Positions 43,045 through 52,820 of a stretch of DNA of 64,000 nt are shown here, one piece after another. Location of the stretch: contig JAFAEQ010000077.1 in assembly GCA_023423935.1 (NCBI GenBank), forward strand, positions 1 to 64,000. The letters are read 5' to 3'. Below the pieces are notes generated by a model. That model had not been told where the DNA came from. It did no database searches and was given only the letters and a program-made list of their open reading frames with translations. The position numbers and the translations under genes were made by a program. The stretch comes from Pseudomonadota bacterium (GTDB lineage Bacteria > Pseudomonadota > Gammaproteobacteria > Steroidobacterales > Steroidobacteraceae). Numbering within the stretch: the first letter of the stretch is position 1; each line of letters opens with the position of its first letter.

Positions 43045-44004
43045 TCAGCATTGCTCGTTGCACAACCGCGCAAGCTCTCGCTGGATTAGGGCACCGGCAC
43101 TCGATTCAAGGGCATCAATCCAACGAATCTTCTCTTCTGCTCGAAGCCATACGAGTTGTCGTCGTGCGAGATGACGCGTCGCCAGGATGGCGTTCCTCTG
43201 TGCCTCCTCCAGCGACACCGCCCCTTCGAGGTGTTCCCAGAGTTGCCGATAGCCCACGGAGCGAATCGAAGGCAGATCAGCGTGCAGATCATCGCGCCGA
43301 TGGAGCCTTGCCACCTCGTCGAGCAGCCCCGCCTGCATCATTGCATCAAAACGACGCGCGATGCCTTCGTAGAGACGCTCACGATCGCCCGGCACCCATG
43401 CAAAGGTATGGAACCGCAATGACGCATCCGGAATCGTCGTCGCGGCCTGAAGTTCCGTCAGCGTCTTGCCGGAGATACGAAATACTTCGAGCGCGCGCTG
43501 AATGCGCTGACTGTCATTGGGCTGTATTCGGGCGGCAGCCACCGGATCGATCGTGCTGAGTTCGCGATGCAATGCTGGCCAGCCTTCCTGCGCTGCTTGC
43601 GCATCTATGGCACCTCGTATCGCAAGATCCGCTTCCGGCAACTCCGCCAGCCCGCGCCGCAATGCACGGAAATAAAGCATCGTGCCGCCCACCAGCAACG
43701 GCAGCTTGCCGCGCGAGTAGATCTGATCGATCGCCGCGCGCGCATCGCGAATGAACTGACCGGCCGAATACGCCTGGGCAGGATCGAGAATGTCGACGAG
43801 ATGATGTGGATGCCTGTGCAGAATTTCGGCCGACGGCTTGCCGGTGCCGATATCCATTCCGCGATACACCATCGCCGAATCGACACTCACGATTTCGAGC
43901 GGCAGTGCACTTGCGAGCTCGAGCGCCAGATCGGTCTTGCCCGCACCGGTCGGCCCCATCAGAAGAATGACGGACCGGCTTGGCGTGGATTCAGAATCGC
44001 TCAT
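43045..44004 (-). CDS. miaA: tRNA dimethylallyltransferase
   Basis: This 319-residue enzyme isopentenylates A37 of tRNAs that read UNN codons. The P-loop is LLMGPTGAGKTDLA near residue 16. SVDSAMVYRGMDIGTGKP and HHLVDILDP are the family's conserved segments, and VGGTMLYFRAL binds the diphosphate. The ATG at 44004 overlaps the mutL stop (ATGA), so the 24 residues an earlier start would add are not needed. mutL-miaA-hfq is the usual order. Confidence 0.97.
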   Translation of the reverse strand: MSDSESTPSRSVILLMGPTGAGKTDLALELASALPLEIVSVDSAMVYRGMDIGTGKPSAEILHRHPHHLVDILDPAQAYSAGQFIRDARAAIDQIYSRGKLPLLVGGTMLYFRALRRGLAELPEADLAIRGAIDAQAAQEGWPALHRELSTIDPVAAARIQPNDSQRIQRALEVFRISGKTLTELQAATTIPDASLRFHTFAWVPGDRERLYEGIARRFDAMMQAGLLDEVARLHRRDDLHADLPSIRSVGYRQLWEHLEGAVSLEEAQRNAILATRHLARRQLVWLRAEEKIRWIDALESSAGALIQRELARLCNEQC

Positions 44005-45818
44005 CGTCCGCGCAGGAACATTCGATCGAGATCGCCCATGCTCACGTAGGTCCACGTCGGGCGACCGTGATTGCATTGATCGCTGCGTACCGTGCGCTCC
44101 ATCTCCCTGAGCAAGGCGTTCATCTCAAGGATCGAAAGATTGCGGTTGGCGCGCACTGCGCCATGACATGCAATTGTGCCCAACACTTCGTTGACCGCCT
44201 CCTCGACTCCGCGACTCGTGCCGTTCGCAACCACGTCGGCACCGATGCGTGCGACGAGCTCGTCGATGCCGGACGCTTTCAGAAATGCGGGCAGCGCGCG
44301 AACGAGAACGCCGCTCGGACCCGAGCGTTCGAGATCGAGCCCGACCTGACGTAGCAGAGCCGCACTTTCTTCCAGCGCGTCGGCCTCCGCGGCAGACACA
44401 TTCACATGCAGCGGTACGAGCAACGGCTGACTTGCCATGCTGCCTTCGGCCAGGGCTGCCTTCATCCGCTCGTACGTCGTGCGCTCGTGAGCAGCATGCA
44501 TGTCGACGAGGATGAGCCCATCGGGAGCCTGCGCGAGGATATACACGCCATGGAGCTGCGCGATCGCGAAACCCAACGGCGGTGTATCAGCCTGCGGCGT
44601 GGACTGCGGTTGCTCGACCGGTGAGCTATCGAACTGCGGCGTAAAGCTCGCGACCTGCGAGTCCGCCACTCGTAATCCCAGAGAGGATTGACTGTAGACA
44701 GAACGGTAGTGATTGCTTTCGTGCGGACCTCTCGCCGGCCACATCGTTGGATTCGGCGTCGGGCCGCCCGGCATGAACGTCTCGATGTTCGTCGGCGCGG
44801 CTGCAGAGACCTGGCTGCCGGCATAGGTTTCGCGCAAGGCGCGCTCGACGCTTCGAAACAGAAAATCATGCACGTGCCGGCCATCGCGGAAGCGAACTTC
44901 CAGTTTTGCGGGATGCGCGTTGACGTCCACCTGCGTCGGATCGATCTCCATGAAGAGCACGTACGCAGGATGTCGGCCACCGAACAGCACATCGCGAAAA
45001 CCGACGCGAATTGCGCTGGCGATCAGGCGATCGCGCAGCGTGCGGCCATTCAGATAGAAATGCTGCAAGTCTGGCTGCGCGCGTGCGAACGTCGGCTGGC
45101 ACAGCCAACCGGTGAGCCTGCAGCCGGCGGATTCGTGCTCGATGTACAGCGCATTCGCCATGAACTCATCGCCGACGATCTGAGCGACACGTCGCTCACG
45201 TTCGATCTGGTTCGAGCAGGCGGGAAAGTCCGCCAGCACCTTGCGAGACGACGACAGGGAGAACGTCGTGCCGAATTTCGACAGCGCGAGCCGCTCGATC
45301 ATGCGCGTGATGTGCTGGGTCTCGGTGCGCTCGGCCTTCAGAAATTTGCGGCGGGCGGGGACATTGAAGAACAGATCCCGAACTTCGATCGTGGTGCCCG
45401 CGGGATGAGGCGCAGGTTCCACCTCGCTCAGCGTTCCGTTGTCGGACGCGACCGCAAAGGCGGTGGGACTTCCCTGTGTGCGCGATACCAGGCGCATGCG
45501 CGAGACGGACGCAATGCTGGGCAATGCCTCGCCACGAAAACCCAGCGTGGCGACGCGTTCAAGATCATCGATATTGCTGATCTTGCTCGTCGCATGACGC
45601 GACAGCGCAAGTGCCAGCTCGTCGCGCTCGATACCGCCGCCGTCGTCGCGCACTTTGATGAGCTTGACGCCGCCCTCTTCGATTTCGACGTCCACGCGCC
45701 GCGCACCGGCATCGAGACTGTTCTCGATCAGTTCCTTGATCACGGACGCCGGGCGCTCGATCACCTCACCGGCGGCGATCTGATGGATGAGCTGATCGGG
45801 GAGGACTCGAATCGGCAT
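44001..45818 (-). CDS. mutL: DNA mismatch repair protein MutL, endonuclease type
   Basis: This is a 605-residue GHKL ATPase that couples MutS to strand removal. The N-terminal domain shows KELIENSLDAGARRV, VRDDGGGIERDEL and GFRGEALPSIASVSRM. A variable linker spans ~335-410. The C-terminal domain carries DMHAAHERTTYE (~residue 445), which fits the DQHAx2Ex4E metal motif of MutL proteins with latent nicking activity. The organism therefore probably lacks MutH and uses MutL as the nuclease. Confidence 0.96.
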   Translation of the reverse strand: MPIRVLPDQLIHQIAAGEVIERPASVIKELIENSLDAGARRVDVEIEEGGVKLIKVRDDGGGIERDELALALSRHATSKISNIDDLERVATLGFRGEALPSIASVSRMRLVSRTQGSPTAFAVASDNGTLSEVEPAPHPAGTTIEVRDLFFNVPARRKFLKAERTETQHITRMIERLALSKFGTTFSLSSSRKVLADFPACSNQIERERRVAQIVGDEFMANALYIEHESAGCRLTGWLCQPTFARAQPDLQHFYLNGRTLRDRLIASAIRVGFRDVLFGGRHPAYVLFMEIDPTQVDVNAHPAKLEVRFRDGRHVHDFLFRSVERALRETYAGSQVSAAAPTNIETFMPGGPTPNPTMWPARGPHESNHYRSVYSQSSLGLRVADSQVASFTPQFDSSPVEQPQSTPQADTPPLGFAIAQLHGVYILAQAPDGLILVDMHAAHERTTYERMKAALAEGSMASQPLLVPLHVNVSAAEADALEESAALLRQVGLDLERSGPSGVLVRALPAFLKASGIDELVARIGADVVANGTSRGVEEAVNEVLGTIACHGAVRANRNLSILEMNALLREMERTVRSDQCNHGRPTWTYVSMGDLDRMFLRGR

Positions 45819-45873
45819 ACGCGACCGCCAGCGGAAAGGCCGCGAGGATACCAGAGCGAATCGGGAAGTTCGG

Positions 45874-47157
45874 TCAGCGGGCCGTCTTCATTTCCGCAGG
45901 ACCACCGCTTGCAGCGATGCGACCGTCGTCCCGCTGACGCAGCTGCGCGATGTAGCTGCCGGGCGGTGGATTCGTATAGAAATAGCTGCGCACGCCCGAG
46001 TGGATCGCATCGGCGAGACGCTGCTGATGCGATGCATTCTTCAGCCGCGCCTCTTCGGTCGGATTCGAGATGAATGCCGTCTCGACCAGCATCGAAGGAA
46101 TGTCAGGCGACTTCAGCACGAGAAAGCCCGCCTGTTTCACACCGCGACGCGTCACGTTGCCGATGCGATAGAGCTCGTCCATCACCCGGTCCGCCGCCTC
46201 CAGACTGGCGCTCATGCTGGCACCCTGCGACAGATCGAGCAGCACCGAGGCGAGGACATCGCCCTTGCCTTCCAGCGACACACCGCCGATCAGGTCCGTC
46301 GCGTTCTCGCGTTCGGCCAGCCACCGCGCAGCTTCGTCCGACGCTCCGCGAGCAGAAAGCGTGTACACGGATGAGCCGACCACCGAGCGATCCGTGTAGG
46401 AATCCGCATGGATGGAAATGAACATGTCCGCCTGCTGATCGCGGGCACGCTTGATGCGCACGCGATGGGCCAGGTAGTAGTCGCCGTCGCGTGTGAGCAC
46501 GGCGCGCATGCCAGGTTCGCGGTCGATGCGATCCTTGAGGCGCCGCGCGATCGCAAGCGTCACATCTTTCTCGCGCGTTCCGGACGCACCCAACGAGCCT
46601 GGGTCCTTGCCGCCATGCCCCGCATCGATGGCCACGATGATGTCGCGACCCGTATTCGGTGCAGCTTTCACCACCACCGGACGGCTGGGCGCCGGATCTG
46701 CAGGAGGCGTCGCAGGTGCACTCTTGGTGGGAGCCGGACTCGATCCGCCGCCCGGTAAGAGATCCAGCACGAGACGATGTCCACGCTCGCCTTCGGGACC
46801 GACCGCGAACGCGCGTGGATTCACCGCCGCGGTCAGATCGACGACGAGGCGCAGATCCGCACCTTGCATGCCTGCGCGCAATTGCTTCGCAAATCCGCGG
46901 CCCGCGGGCATCTGCAGATCCTGCTGGGCAAGCCGGGCCGAAGCGATGTCCACGACGACGCGATCGGGATTCTGGAGCGTGGTGAGCGTGTACTGAGTGC
47001 GATCCGTCAGATCGAAGACGATGCGAGTGGAATCAGGCCCTGCCCAGAGACGAACTTCTTTGACGAAGACCGATGGCGCGCTCCAGGCAATGCAGGCAGC
47101 GAGCAGCGTGCCGATCGACAGCACGTAGCGAAGCTTGGAAATGCCGGTCCAACCCAT
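45874..47157 (-). CDS. N-acetylmuramoyl-L-alanine amidase with AMIN domain
   Basis: This 427-residue periplasmic cell-wall hydrolase of AmiB/AmiC type has a signal peptide (YVLSIGTLLAACIAWSA, cut near residue 27), an AMIN septum-targeting domain (~28-140), a Pro/Ala linker, and an Amidase_3 catalytic domain from ~170. The zinc ligands and catalytic Glu lie in AIDAGHGGKDPG, SIHADSYTD and ETAFISNPTEE. No LysM repeat is present, which favours AmiC-like over AmiB-like. It sits between tsaE and mutL as in many Gammaproteobacteria. Confidence 0.93.
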   Translation of the reverse strand: MGWTGISKLRYVLSIGTLLAACIAWSAPSVFVKEVRLWAGPDSTRIVFDLTDRTQYTLTTLQNPDRVVVDIASARLAQQDLQMPAGRGFAKQLRAGMQGADLRLVVDLTAAVNPRAFAVGPEGERGHRLVLDLLPGGGSSPAPTKSAPATPPADPAPSRPVVVKAAPNTGRDIIVAIDAGHGGKDPGSLGASGTREKDVTLAIARRLKDRIDREPGMRAVLTRDGDYYLAHRVRIKRARDQQADMFISIHADSYTDRSVVGSSVYTLSARGASDEAARWLAERENATDLIGGVSLEGKGDVLASVLLDLSQGASMSASLEAADRVMDELYRIGNVTRRGVKQAGFLVLKSPDIPSMLVETAFISNPTEEARLKNASHQQRLADAIHSGVRSYFYTNPPPGSYIAQLRQRDDGRIAASGGPAEMKTAR

Positions 47158-47222
47158 GCGTCGTAATGTACGCGCGGGGGTTGAGGATTTTCAAGCAAAT
47201 TATGGAGATACAGATCTTACTT

Positions 47223-47729
47223 TCAGCTCTTCGGCAGGCCCTGCAGCACGGCTTGCCCTGCAGCCGTCCGAGCGTTGAGCTGGACGTGCCGCGCCTCGCC
47301 ATCGGCCGAATACGCGAGATCCACGGTCACATCTGCAGCGGGTAGCGCGCCTTCACCACGATCCGGCCATTCGATCAGGAGGATGGCATCGTCCACGAGC
47401 AGCTCTCGCAACCCGAGCGGCTCCACCTCGGAGGCATCGACGAGCCGATAAAGATCCAGGTGGTAGAGACGCTTCGACGCGGTTTCGTAGGGTTCGATCA
47501 AGGTATAGGTCGGGCTGCGCGCGAAGCCCGACACGCCTGCGGCGTTCAGTATTCCGCTCACGAGCGTCGTCTTGCCCGCGCCTAGATCGCCCTGGAGATA
47601 AACCACGAGCGGCTCTGACAGCGCAGCGAGCAGCGACTGTCCAAGCGCTCGCCCGAACTCGCGCATGCGCTCAGCGCCTTCGATGTTCAACGAATCAGGA
47701 TTCACAGACGCTGCATTGGATTGACGCAC
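47223..47729 (-). CDS. tsaE: tRNA threonylcarbamoyladenosine biosynthesis ATPase TsaE
   Basis: This is a 168-residue P-loop ATPase needed for t6A37 synthesis together with TsaB and TsaD. Walker A is LQGDLGAGKTTLV near residue 46. SPTYTLIEPYE, YHLDLYRLVDASEVEPLGL and LLIEWPDRGEG are the family's conserved segments. The GTG at 47729 overlaps the nnr end by 28 bases. Met22 (MREFGRALGQ) is a plausible shorter start. Confidence 0.95.
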   Translation of the reverse strand: MRQSNAASVNPDSLNIEGAERMREFGRALGQSLLAALSEPLVVYLQGDLGAGKTTLVSGILNAAGVSGFARSPTYTLIEPYETASKRLYHLDLYRLVDASEVEPLGLRELLVDDAILLIEWPDRGEGALPAADVTVDLAYSADGEARHVQLNARTAAGQAVLQGLPKS

Positions 47730-49192
47730 GTGGGCAGGTAGCTGAAGAGATCACTCGCCAGCAGACCTCGCTCGCCACGGCGCGCTGCCATGTCACCTGC
47801 CATGGCGTGCACCAGCACCCCGACTCGTGCCGCCTCTCCCAGGTCGGATGTTTGTGCGGCAATTCCCGCGATCACACCTGTGAGAACGTCACCCATGCCG
47901 GGCGATGCCATTCCCGGATTGCCCTGATCGCACACCGTCGGCAGATGATCGCGCTCCACCACCAGCGTGCCGGCGCCCTTGAGCACGACCGTACCGCCGT
48001 ACCTCTCGACGATGCTCTGCGCGGTCCGCAGCCGATCGCTCTGCACCTCGGCATTGGAGATCCCGAGCAATCGACCCGCTTCACCTGGATGCGGCGTGAG
48101 GACGCGGCGTTCCGCATGACACGGCGACTGGGCAAGCAAGTTCAATCCGTCGGCGTCGATCACGGTAGGCCGGTCCGTTCGAAACGCCTCGGCCACCATG
48201 CTGCGCGCCCAGTCGTCCTGCCCCAGACCCGGACCGACCGCAATTACATCTGCGCGCTGAATGAGCGGCTGCAGTTCCTCGCCCCGCACCACGCCGCGAC
48301 AAATCAGCTCGGGACGTTGGGCCACGATGGCGGCGACATTCTCAGGACGCGTCGCGACCGTCACCAGCCCCGCACCGACACGCAGCGCCGCCTCGCCCGA
48401 CAGACGCGCGGCACCCGCCATGCCGATTCCACCGGCGATGATCAACACATGACCTTGCTGACCTTTATGCGCAGTGCGTCGACGCCGCGGCAGCAATCGC
48501 GCGAGAGCATCCTCACCGATGCGCAGCGCGGAGGCCGGTACGTGACCAAGCGCTTCGGGAGGCAAATCCAGCGAATCGAACATCACGATGCCGACATAGT
48601 TCGGACCCTCGCCCAGATAGAACCCGAGCTTGAGGCCGATGAAACTCAACGTCCGCTCGGCACGAACGCAGGCGCCGTGAATCCGCCCCGTATCGGCGTT
48701 GAGTCCGCTGGGAATGTCGATCGCGAAGATGGGTGCCTTGCATTCGTTGATGCGCGCGATGCGAGCAATCAATTCTTCGTCGAGATCACGCGAAAGCCCG
48801 GTGCCGAAAATGGCGTCCACGACGACCTCGGCGTGATCGAGACAGTCCTGCGACCAGCTCTGTGTGGTTCCGCCGGATGCCTGGTAGTCCTGCCACGCAC
48901 GCAGCGCATCGCCCCGCAAGGTGTCGGGCGGCGCAAAGGCAACCACACTGACATCGAGATGCTGCGCACGCGCGAGTCGCGCCAGCACGTATCCATCGCC
49001 CCCGTTGTTTCCAGGCCCGCACAAGACGACGATCTTCTGCGCGGAAGGCCAGCAGCTGCGCAGCACGCGCAATGCCGTCTCGCCAGCATTCGTCATCAAT
49101 GTGTAGCCCGCAATTCCAAGCTCGTCGATGGCATATCGATCGAGTGCACGAACTTGCGCGGCGGTGTGAATGGCAAGCGGAAGACTGACCAT
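47702..49192 (-). CDS. nnr: Bifunctional NAD(P)H-hydrate epimerase/dehydratase
   Basis: This 496-residue two-domain repair enzyme has an N-terminal YjeF/NnrE epimerase (~1-215) with VVLCGPGNNGGDGYVLARLA, followed by an ADP-dependent NnrD dehydratase (~225-496) with the GNPGMASPGMGDVLTGVIAG nucleotide site. Together they recycle hydrated NADH and NADPH. The next gene downstream is tsaE, the usual partner. It is divergent from queG, with only 36 bases between starts. Confidence 0.96.
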   Translation of the reverse strand: MVSLPLAIHTAAQVRALDRYAIDELGIAGYTLMTNAGETALRVLRSCWPSAQKIVVLCGPGNNGGDGYVLARLARAQHLDVSVVAFAPPDTLRGDALRAWQDYQASGGTTQSWSQDCLDHAEVVVDAIFGTGLSRDLDEELIARIARINECKAPIFAIDIPSGLNADTGRIHGACVRAERTLSFIGLKLGFYLGEGPNYVGIVMFDSLDLPPEALGHVPASALRIGEDALARLLPRRRRTAHKGQQGHVLIIAGGIGMAGAARLSGEAALRVGAGLVTVATRPENVAAIVAQRPELICRGVVRGEELQPLIQRADVIAVGPGLGQDDWARSMVAEAFRTDRPTVIDADGLNLLAQSPCHAERRVLTPHPGEAGRLLGISNAEVQSDRLRTAQSIVERYGGTVVLKGAGTLVVERDHLPTVCDQGNPGMASPGMGDVLTGVIAGIAAQTSDLGEAARVGVLVHAMAGDMAARRGERGLLASDLFSYLPTCVNPMQRL

Positions 49193-49228
49193 GACCCCAG
49201 TATACTTGCCGCGACCTTCCCTTCTGCA

Positions 49229-50305
49229 ATGTCACACTCCGCCCACGATATTCCGCTCGATGCACTACCGGAACAGATCCGGCAGTGGGGCTATGAGCTC
49301 GGCTTTCAGCAGATAGGCATTGCGTCGGTAGAACTCGCGGACGACGAACGTTTCCTGCAGCGCTGGCTCGAGCTCGAGCGTCACGGCGAAATGGACTACA
49401 TGTCGCGGCACGGAATGCGTCGTGCCCGCCCAAGCGAGCTCGTCCCTGGAACGATTCGCGTGATTTCCGCGCGCATGGATTACCTGCCTGCGCAGGCCGC
49501 ACCCGCCGAGGATGTGCTGGATGACCCCGAGCTTGGCTTTATCTCCCGCTATGCGCTGGGTCGCGATTACCACAAGGTGCTGCGCCGACGTCTTGCGCGA
49601 TTGGCGGAGAAAATCTCACAGCACTGCAGGACCACGCCCTACCGCGCGTTCGTCGACAGCGCACCGATTCTCGAAAAAGCGTTCGCGCGCAATGCCGGTC
49701 TGGGGTGGATCGGTAAACACACCAATCTGATCAATCGCAGCGCAGGCTCATGGTTTTTCCTCGGCGAGATCCTGACCGATCTACCGCTGACCGTCGATGC
49801 ACCCGCGACCGCTCACTGCGGCACTTGCCGGGCCTGCATCGATATCTGCCCGACTCAGGCGATCGTCGCTCCGTACGAGCTCGACGCACGGCGCTGCATC
49901 TCTTATCTCACCATCGAGTTGCGCGGCTCGATCCCGGTCGAATTTCGCAAGGCGATGGGCAATCGCATTTACGGCTGCGATGACTGCCAGCTCGTCTGCC
50001 CATGGAACAAGTTCGCGAAAATGGCGGTGGAGCCCGACTTCGCGGTCCGCCATCAGCTCGATGCGCCGCATCTCATCGATCTGTTCGCCTGGACCGAGGA
50101 AGAATTTCTGATGCGTACCGAAGGCAGCGCCATCCGACGCATCGGATATGAATGCTGGCTCAGAAATATCGCGGTTGCGCTCGGTAATGCACCGAGTTCG
50201 CGACCGGTGATCGACGCGCTGAACGCACGGCGGGACCATGCGTCAGAGATCGTCCGCGAGCACGTTCAATGGGCATTGCAGCAGCACATGCTGCTCGCCG
50301 ATTAG
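49229..50305 (+). CDS. queG: Epoxyqueuosine reductase
   Basis: This 358-residue cobalamin and Fe-S enzyme makes the last step to queuosine in tRNA. It starts at ATG 49229 (MSHSAHDIPLDALPEQIRQW); the long in-frame extension upstream is antisense to nnr. The two [4Fe-4S] motifs are CGTCRACIDICPTQAI and CDDCQLVCPWN. FVDSAPILEKAFARNAGLGWIGKHTNLI is the QueG signature. Its stop overlaps the convergent panC stop by 4 bases. Confidence 0.96.
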   Translation: MSHSAHDIPLDALPEQIRQWGYELGFQQIGIASVELADDERFLQRWLELERHGEMDYMSRHGMRRARPSELVPGTIRVISARMDYLPAQAAPAEDVLDDPELGFISRYALGRDYHKVLRRRLARLAEKISQHCRTTPYRAFVDSAPILEKAFARNAGLGWIGKHTNLINRSAGSWFFLGEILTDLPLTVDAPATAHCGTCRACIDICPTQAIVAPYELDARRCISYLTIELRGSIPVEFRKAMGNRIYGCDDCQLVCPWNKFAKMAVEPDFAVRHQLDAPHLIDLFAWTEEEFLMRTEGSAIRRIGYECWLRNIAVALGNAPSSRPVIDALNARRDHASEIVREHVQWALQQHMLLAD

Positions 50306-51153
50306 GCGGGACGCGTTGCCAGCACGTTGTCGATGAGACGCGCGCGGCCGATTCGCGCGGCCGTCAAGACCACCAGATTCCTGTGATTCCCGGGCGCCTC
50401 GAGAGATTCAGCGTCACGCACGGAAAAGTAATCCGGGCGAAAGCCTGATTGCTGCAACGCTTCGAATCCGCGTTTCTCGATCGCTTCAAAATCGACCGAG
50501 CCCGATTCGATTGCGGCACGAGCTTTCGCGAGCTCCTGAAAGATGCGCGGCGCCGCTCGCCGATCCTCTGCCGATAGATATCGATTGCGCGAGCTCATCG
50601 CGAGCCCGTCCGCCTCACGCCGGGTCGGTACGCCTACGATCTGCATCGGCATCGAAAGATCGGTTGCAGCGCGCTTGATGATCAGCAGCTGCTGATAGTC
50701 CTTCTCGCCAAAGAGCGCGACATCGGGCTGCACCAGGTTGAGAAGCTTGGTCACGATCGTAGCGACGCCCGTGAAATGACCGGGACGGAATGCGCCACAG
50801 AGAATGCTGTCGATCTCGGGCACAACGACCCGAGCCGTCGTGACCTGTCCGCGCGGATACATCTCCTCCACCGTGGGGGTGAACAACAGATCCGCATTGA
50901 GCGATTCCAGAAGCCGACGATCCTCTTCTGGCGTGCGCGGGTACGCGGCGAAGTCTTCGTTGGGGCCGAACTGCAGCGGATTGACGAACACGCTCACGAC
51001 GATGCGATCGGTGAGCTCGCCCGCGCGGCGCACGAGATCGCCATGACCTGCATGCAGATTGCCCATCGTAGGCACGAAGCCCACGCGCAGACCTTCGCCG
51101 CGCCATTGCGCCACGATCTTGCGCAGCTCATCGGATCTTACGATCGTTTGCAT
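50302..51153 (-). CDS. panC: Pantothenate synthetase
   Basis: This 283-residue ligase joins pantoate and beta-alanine with ATP. FVPTMGNLHAGHGDLVRRA carries the HIGH-type loop. FGEKDYQQLLIIKRAATDL and SSRNRYLSAEDR (with the KMSK-like position) are conserved. It lies 7 bases after panB and shares its transcript. No panD is in the window, so beta-alanine is made elsewhere. Confidence 0.97.
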   Translation of the reverse strand: MQTIVRSDELRKIVAQWRGEGLRVGFVPTMGNLHAGHGDLVRRAGELTDRIVVSVFVNPLQFGPNEDFAAYPRTPEEDRRLLESLNADLLFTPTVEEMYPRGQVTTARVVVPEIDSILCGAFRPGHFTGVATIVTKLLNLVQPDVALFGEKDYQQLLIIKRAATDLSMPMQIVGVPTRREADGLAMSSRNRYLSAEDRRAAPRIFQELAKARAAIESGSVDFEAIEKRGFEALQQSGFRPDYFSVRDAESLEAPGNHRNLVVLTAARIGRARLIDNVLATRPA

Positions 51154-51160
51154 GCGGACC

Positions 51161-51988
51161 TCAGAAGCAGTGTTCTGGGCCTGGATAGGTCTTCGCTTTC
51201 ACCGCTTCGGTGTACGCCTTGATGGCTTCGAGGGGGCTGCCGCGACCTTCCATGAAGTTCTTCGAAAACTTCGGTTTGCGTCCTGCGGTGATGTCGAGCA
51301 CATCGTAGAGCACGAGAATCTGGCCATCGGTGTCGGGACCTGCGCCGATGCCGATGACGGGAACGTGCAACGCATTGGTGATCTCCGCGCCGAGCGTTGC
51401 CGGAATACATTCGAGCAGCACGATGTCTGCACCCGCACCTTCGAGTGCAATGGCGTCGCGCATCATCTGTTCGGCGGCTGCTTGCTCGCGACCTTGTACG
51501 CGAAACCCGCCCGCCTTGTGAACCGACTGCGGCTTCAAGCCGAGATGTGCGCATACCGCAATATCGTGAGCTGCGAGAAACTCGACGATCTCGACCTGAC
51601 CTGCGCCGCCTTCGAGCTTCACCATCTTGGCGCCACCGTCCTGCATGAGCCGGACAGCGTTCTCGAGCGCCTGCTCTTTGGACGAGTACGTCATGAAGGG
51701 CATGTCTGCCATGAGGAACGGTCGATAGAGGCCTTTGGCCACCGCGCGACAGTGATAGATCACATCGTTCAGCGTGACGGGCACGGTGGTGTCGTGCCCC
51801 TGAATCACCATGCCGAGCGAATCGCCCACGAGCACGACATCGATGCCCGCATCGTCGACGAGCGTCGCGAAGCTCGCATCGTAGGCGGTCATGCACGCGA
51901 TCTTCTCGCCCTCGGCCTTCATGCGCTCGAGAGTCGCGACGTTCACGGGTGGACGCGGCGCGTATCGCTCTTGCAGATGTTTATACAT
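51161..51988 (-). CDS. panB: Ketopantoate hydroxymethyltransferase
   Basis: This is a 275-residue TIM-barrel enzyme that makes ketopantoate from ketoisovalerate and methylene-THF. ACMTAYDASFATLVDDAGID, VLVGDSLGMVIQGHDTT (Mg ligand), KLEGG and PVIGIGAGPDTDGQILVLYDVL are diagnostic. ATG 51988 (MYKHLQERY) is preferred over a GTG two codons earlier. It forms an operon with panC. Confidence 0.97.
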   Translation of the reverse strand: MYKHLQERYAPRPPVNVATLERMKAEGEKIACMTAYDASFATLVDDAGIDVVLVGDSLGMVIQGHDTTVPVTLNDVIYHCRAVAKGLYRPFLMADMPFMTYSSKEQALENAVRLMQDGGAKMVKLEGGAGQVEIVEFLAAHDIAVCAHLGLKPQSVHKAGGFRVQGREQAAAEQMMRDAIALEGAGADIVLLECIPATLGAEITNALHVPVIGIGAGPDTDGQILVLYDVLDITAGRKPKFSKNFMEGRGSPLEAIKAYTEAVKAKTYPGPEHCF

Positions 51989-52140
51989 GGTCACTCATGA
52001 AGCTGCGTCGTACGTGAAAGCTCGTCGGACGGACCGCGACTACGACGGGCGGCAAGAATGAACGACGGGGGTGCAAACATCAACTTGCAGGCGCCATTTG
52101 CGGGCGCGCCGTGCGCATTGCAACTACGGTGTATACCGCT

Positions 52141-52809
52141 TCAATCGGCCGGGCTCGTCAACGGATTGTAGTAATGCCTGCCGCGGCGCGTGCGCCGGAT
52201 CTGCTCGAAGAGCTGCTCGTAGTCGCGATCGTTGCCGACGAAATCGGCCTGCGCCGCATTGACGATGAGTAGCGGCGATCTGTCATAAGCATGAAAGAAC
52301 CGAGCGTAGGCTTCCTGCAGACGTTCGAGGTAGTCACGATCGATCTGCTGCTCATAGCGAATGCCGCGCCGCGCGATACGCTCCATCAGCACGTCGATCG
52401 GCGCCTGGAGATAGACGACGAGATCCGGCACGGGCGTGTCGATCGCGAGTCGCGCGTAGATCTGGTCGTACAGCGAGTACTCCTCGTCATCCAGCGTCAG
52501 CCGGGCGAACAGCCGATCCTTGTCGAGCAGATAATCGGCGACGCGCACACGATCGAACAGATCATGCTGACGAATATCTTCCAGCTGTCGCGTGCGCTGA
52601 AACAGAAAGAACAATTGCGTCTGCAAGGCCGCGGAACGCGGATTGCGGTAGAACCGCTCGAGGAATGGATTCTCTTCGGCCTGTTCGAGAATCAGCTCGC
52701 TGCCGAAACTCTTCGCAAGACGCCGCGCCAGGCTTGTCTTGCCGACCCCAATCGGTCCTTCCACGACGATATAGCGGTAAGGCGCATGTGTGGACGTCTT
52801 ATCGGACAT
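52141..52809 (-). CDS. Deoxynucleoside kinase (dGK/dAK type)
   Basis: This 222-residue P-loop kinase phosphorylates a deoxynucleoside in salvage. Walker A is VVEGPIGVGKTSLARRLA near residue 16. FLFQRTRQLEDIR, DYLLDKDRLFARLTL (the DR-type motif) and the ERIARRGIRYEQQID lid are present. ATG 52809 is the credible start; longer frames run through folK. A kinase at this place, between folK and panB, is seen in several Gammaproteobacteria. The base preference is not predictable. Confidence 0.88.
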   Translation of the reverse strand: MSDKTSTHAPYRYIVVEGPIGVGKTSLARRLAKSFGSELILEQAEENPFLERFYRNPRSAALQTQLFFLFQRTRQLEDIRQHDLFDRVRVADYLLDKDRLFARLTLDDEEYSLYDQIYARLAIDTPVPDLVVYLQAPIDVLMERIARRGIRYEQQIDRDYLERLQEAYARFFHAYDRSPLLIVNAAQADFVGNDRDYEQLFEQIRRTRRGRHYYNPLTSPAD

Positions 52810-52820
52810 GGGCAATGTGA

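Noticed and set aside
47807..49228. Long plus-strand reading frame upstream of queG (474 codons)
   Set aside because: It is antisense to nnr, and its translation is His/Arg-rich with no domain. The queG family start is at 49229.
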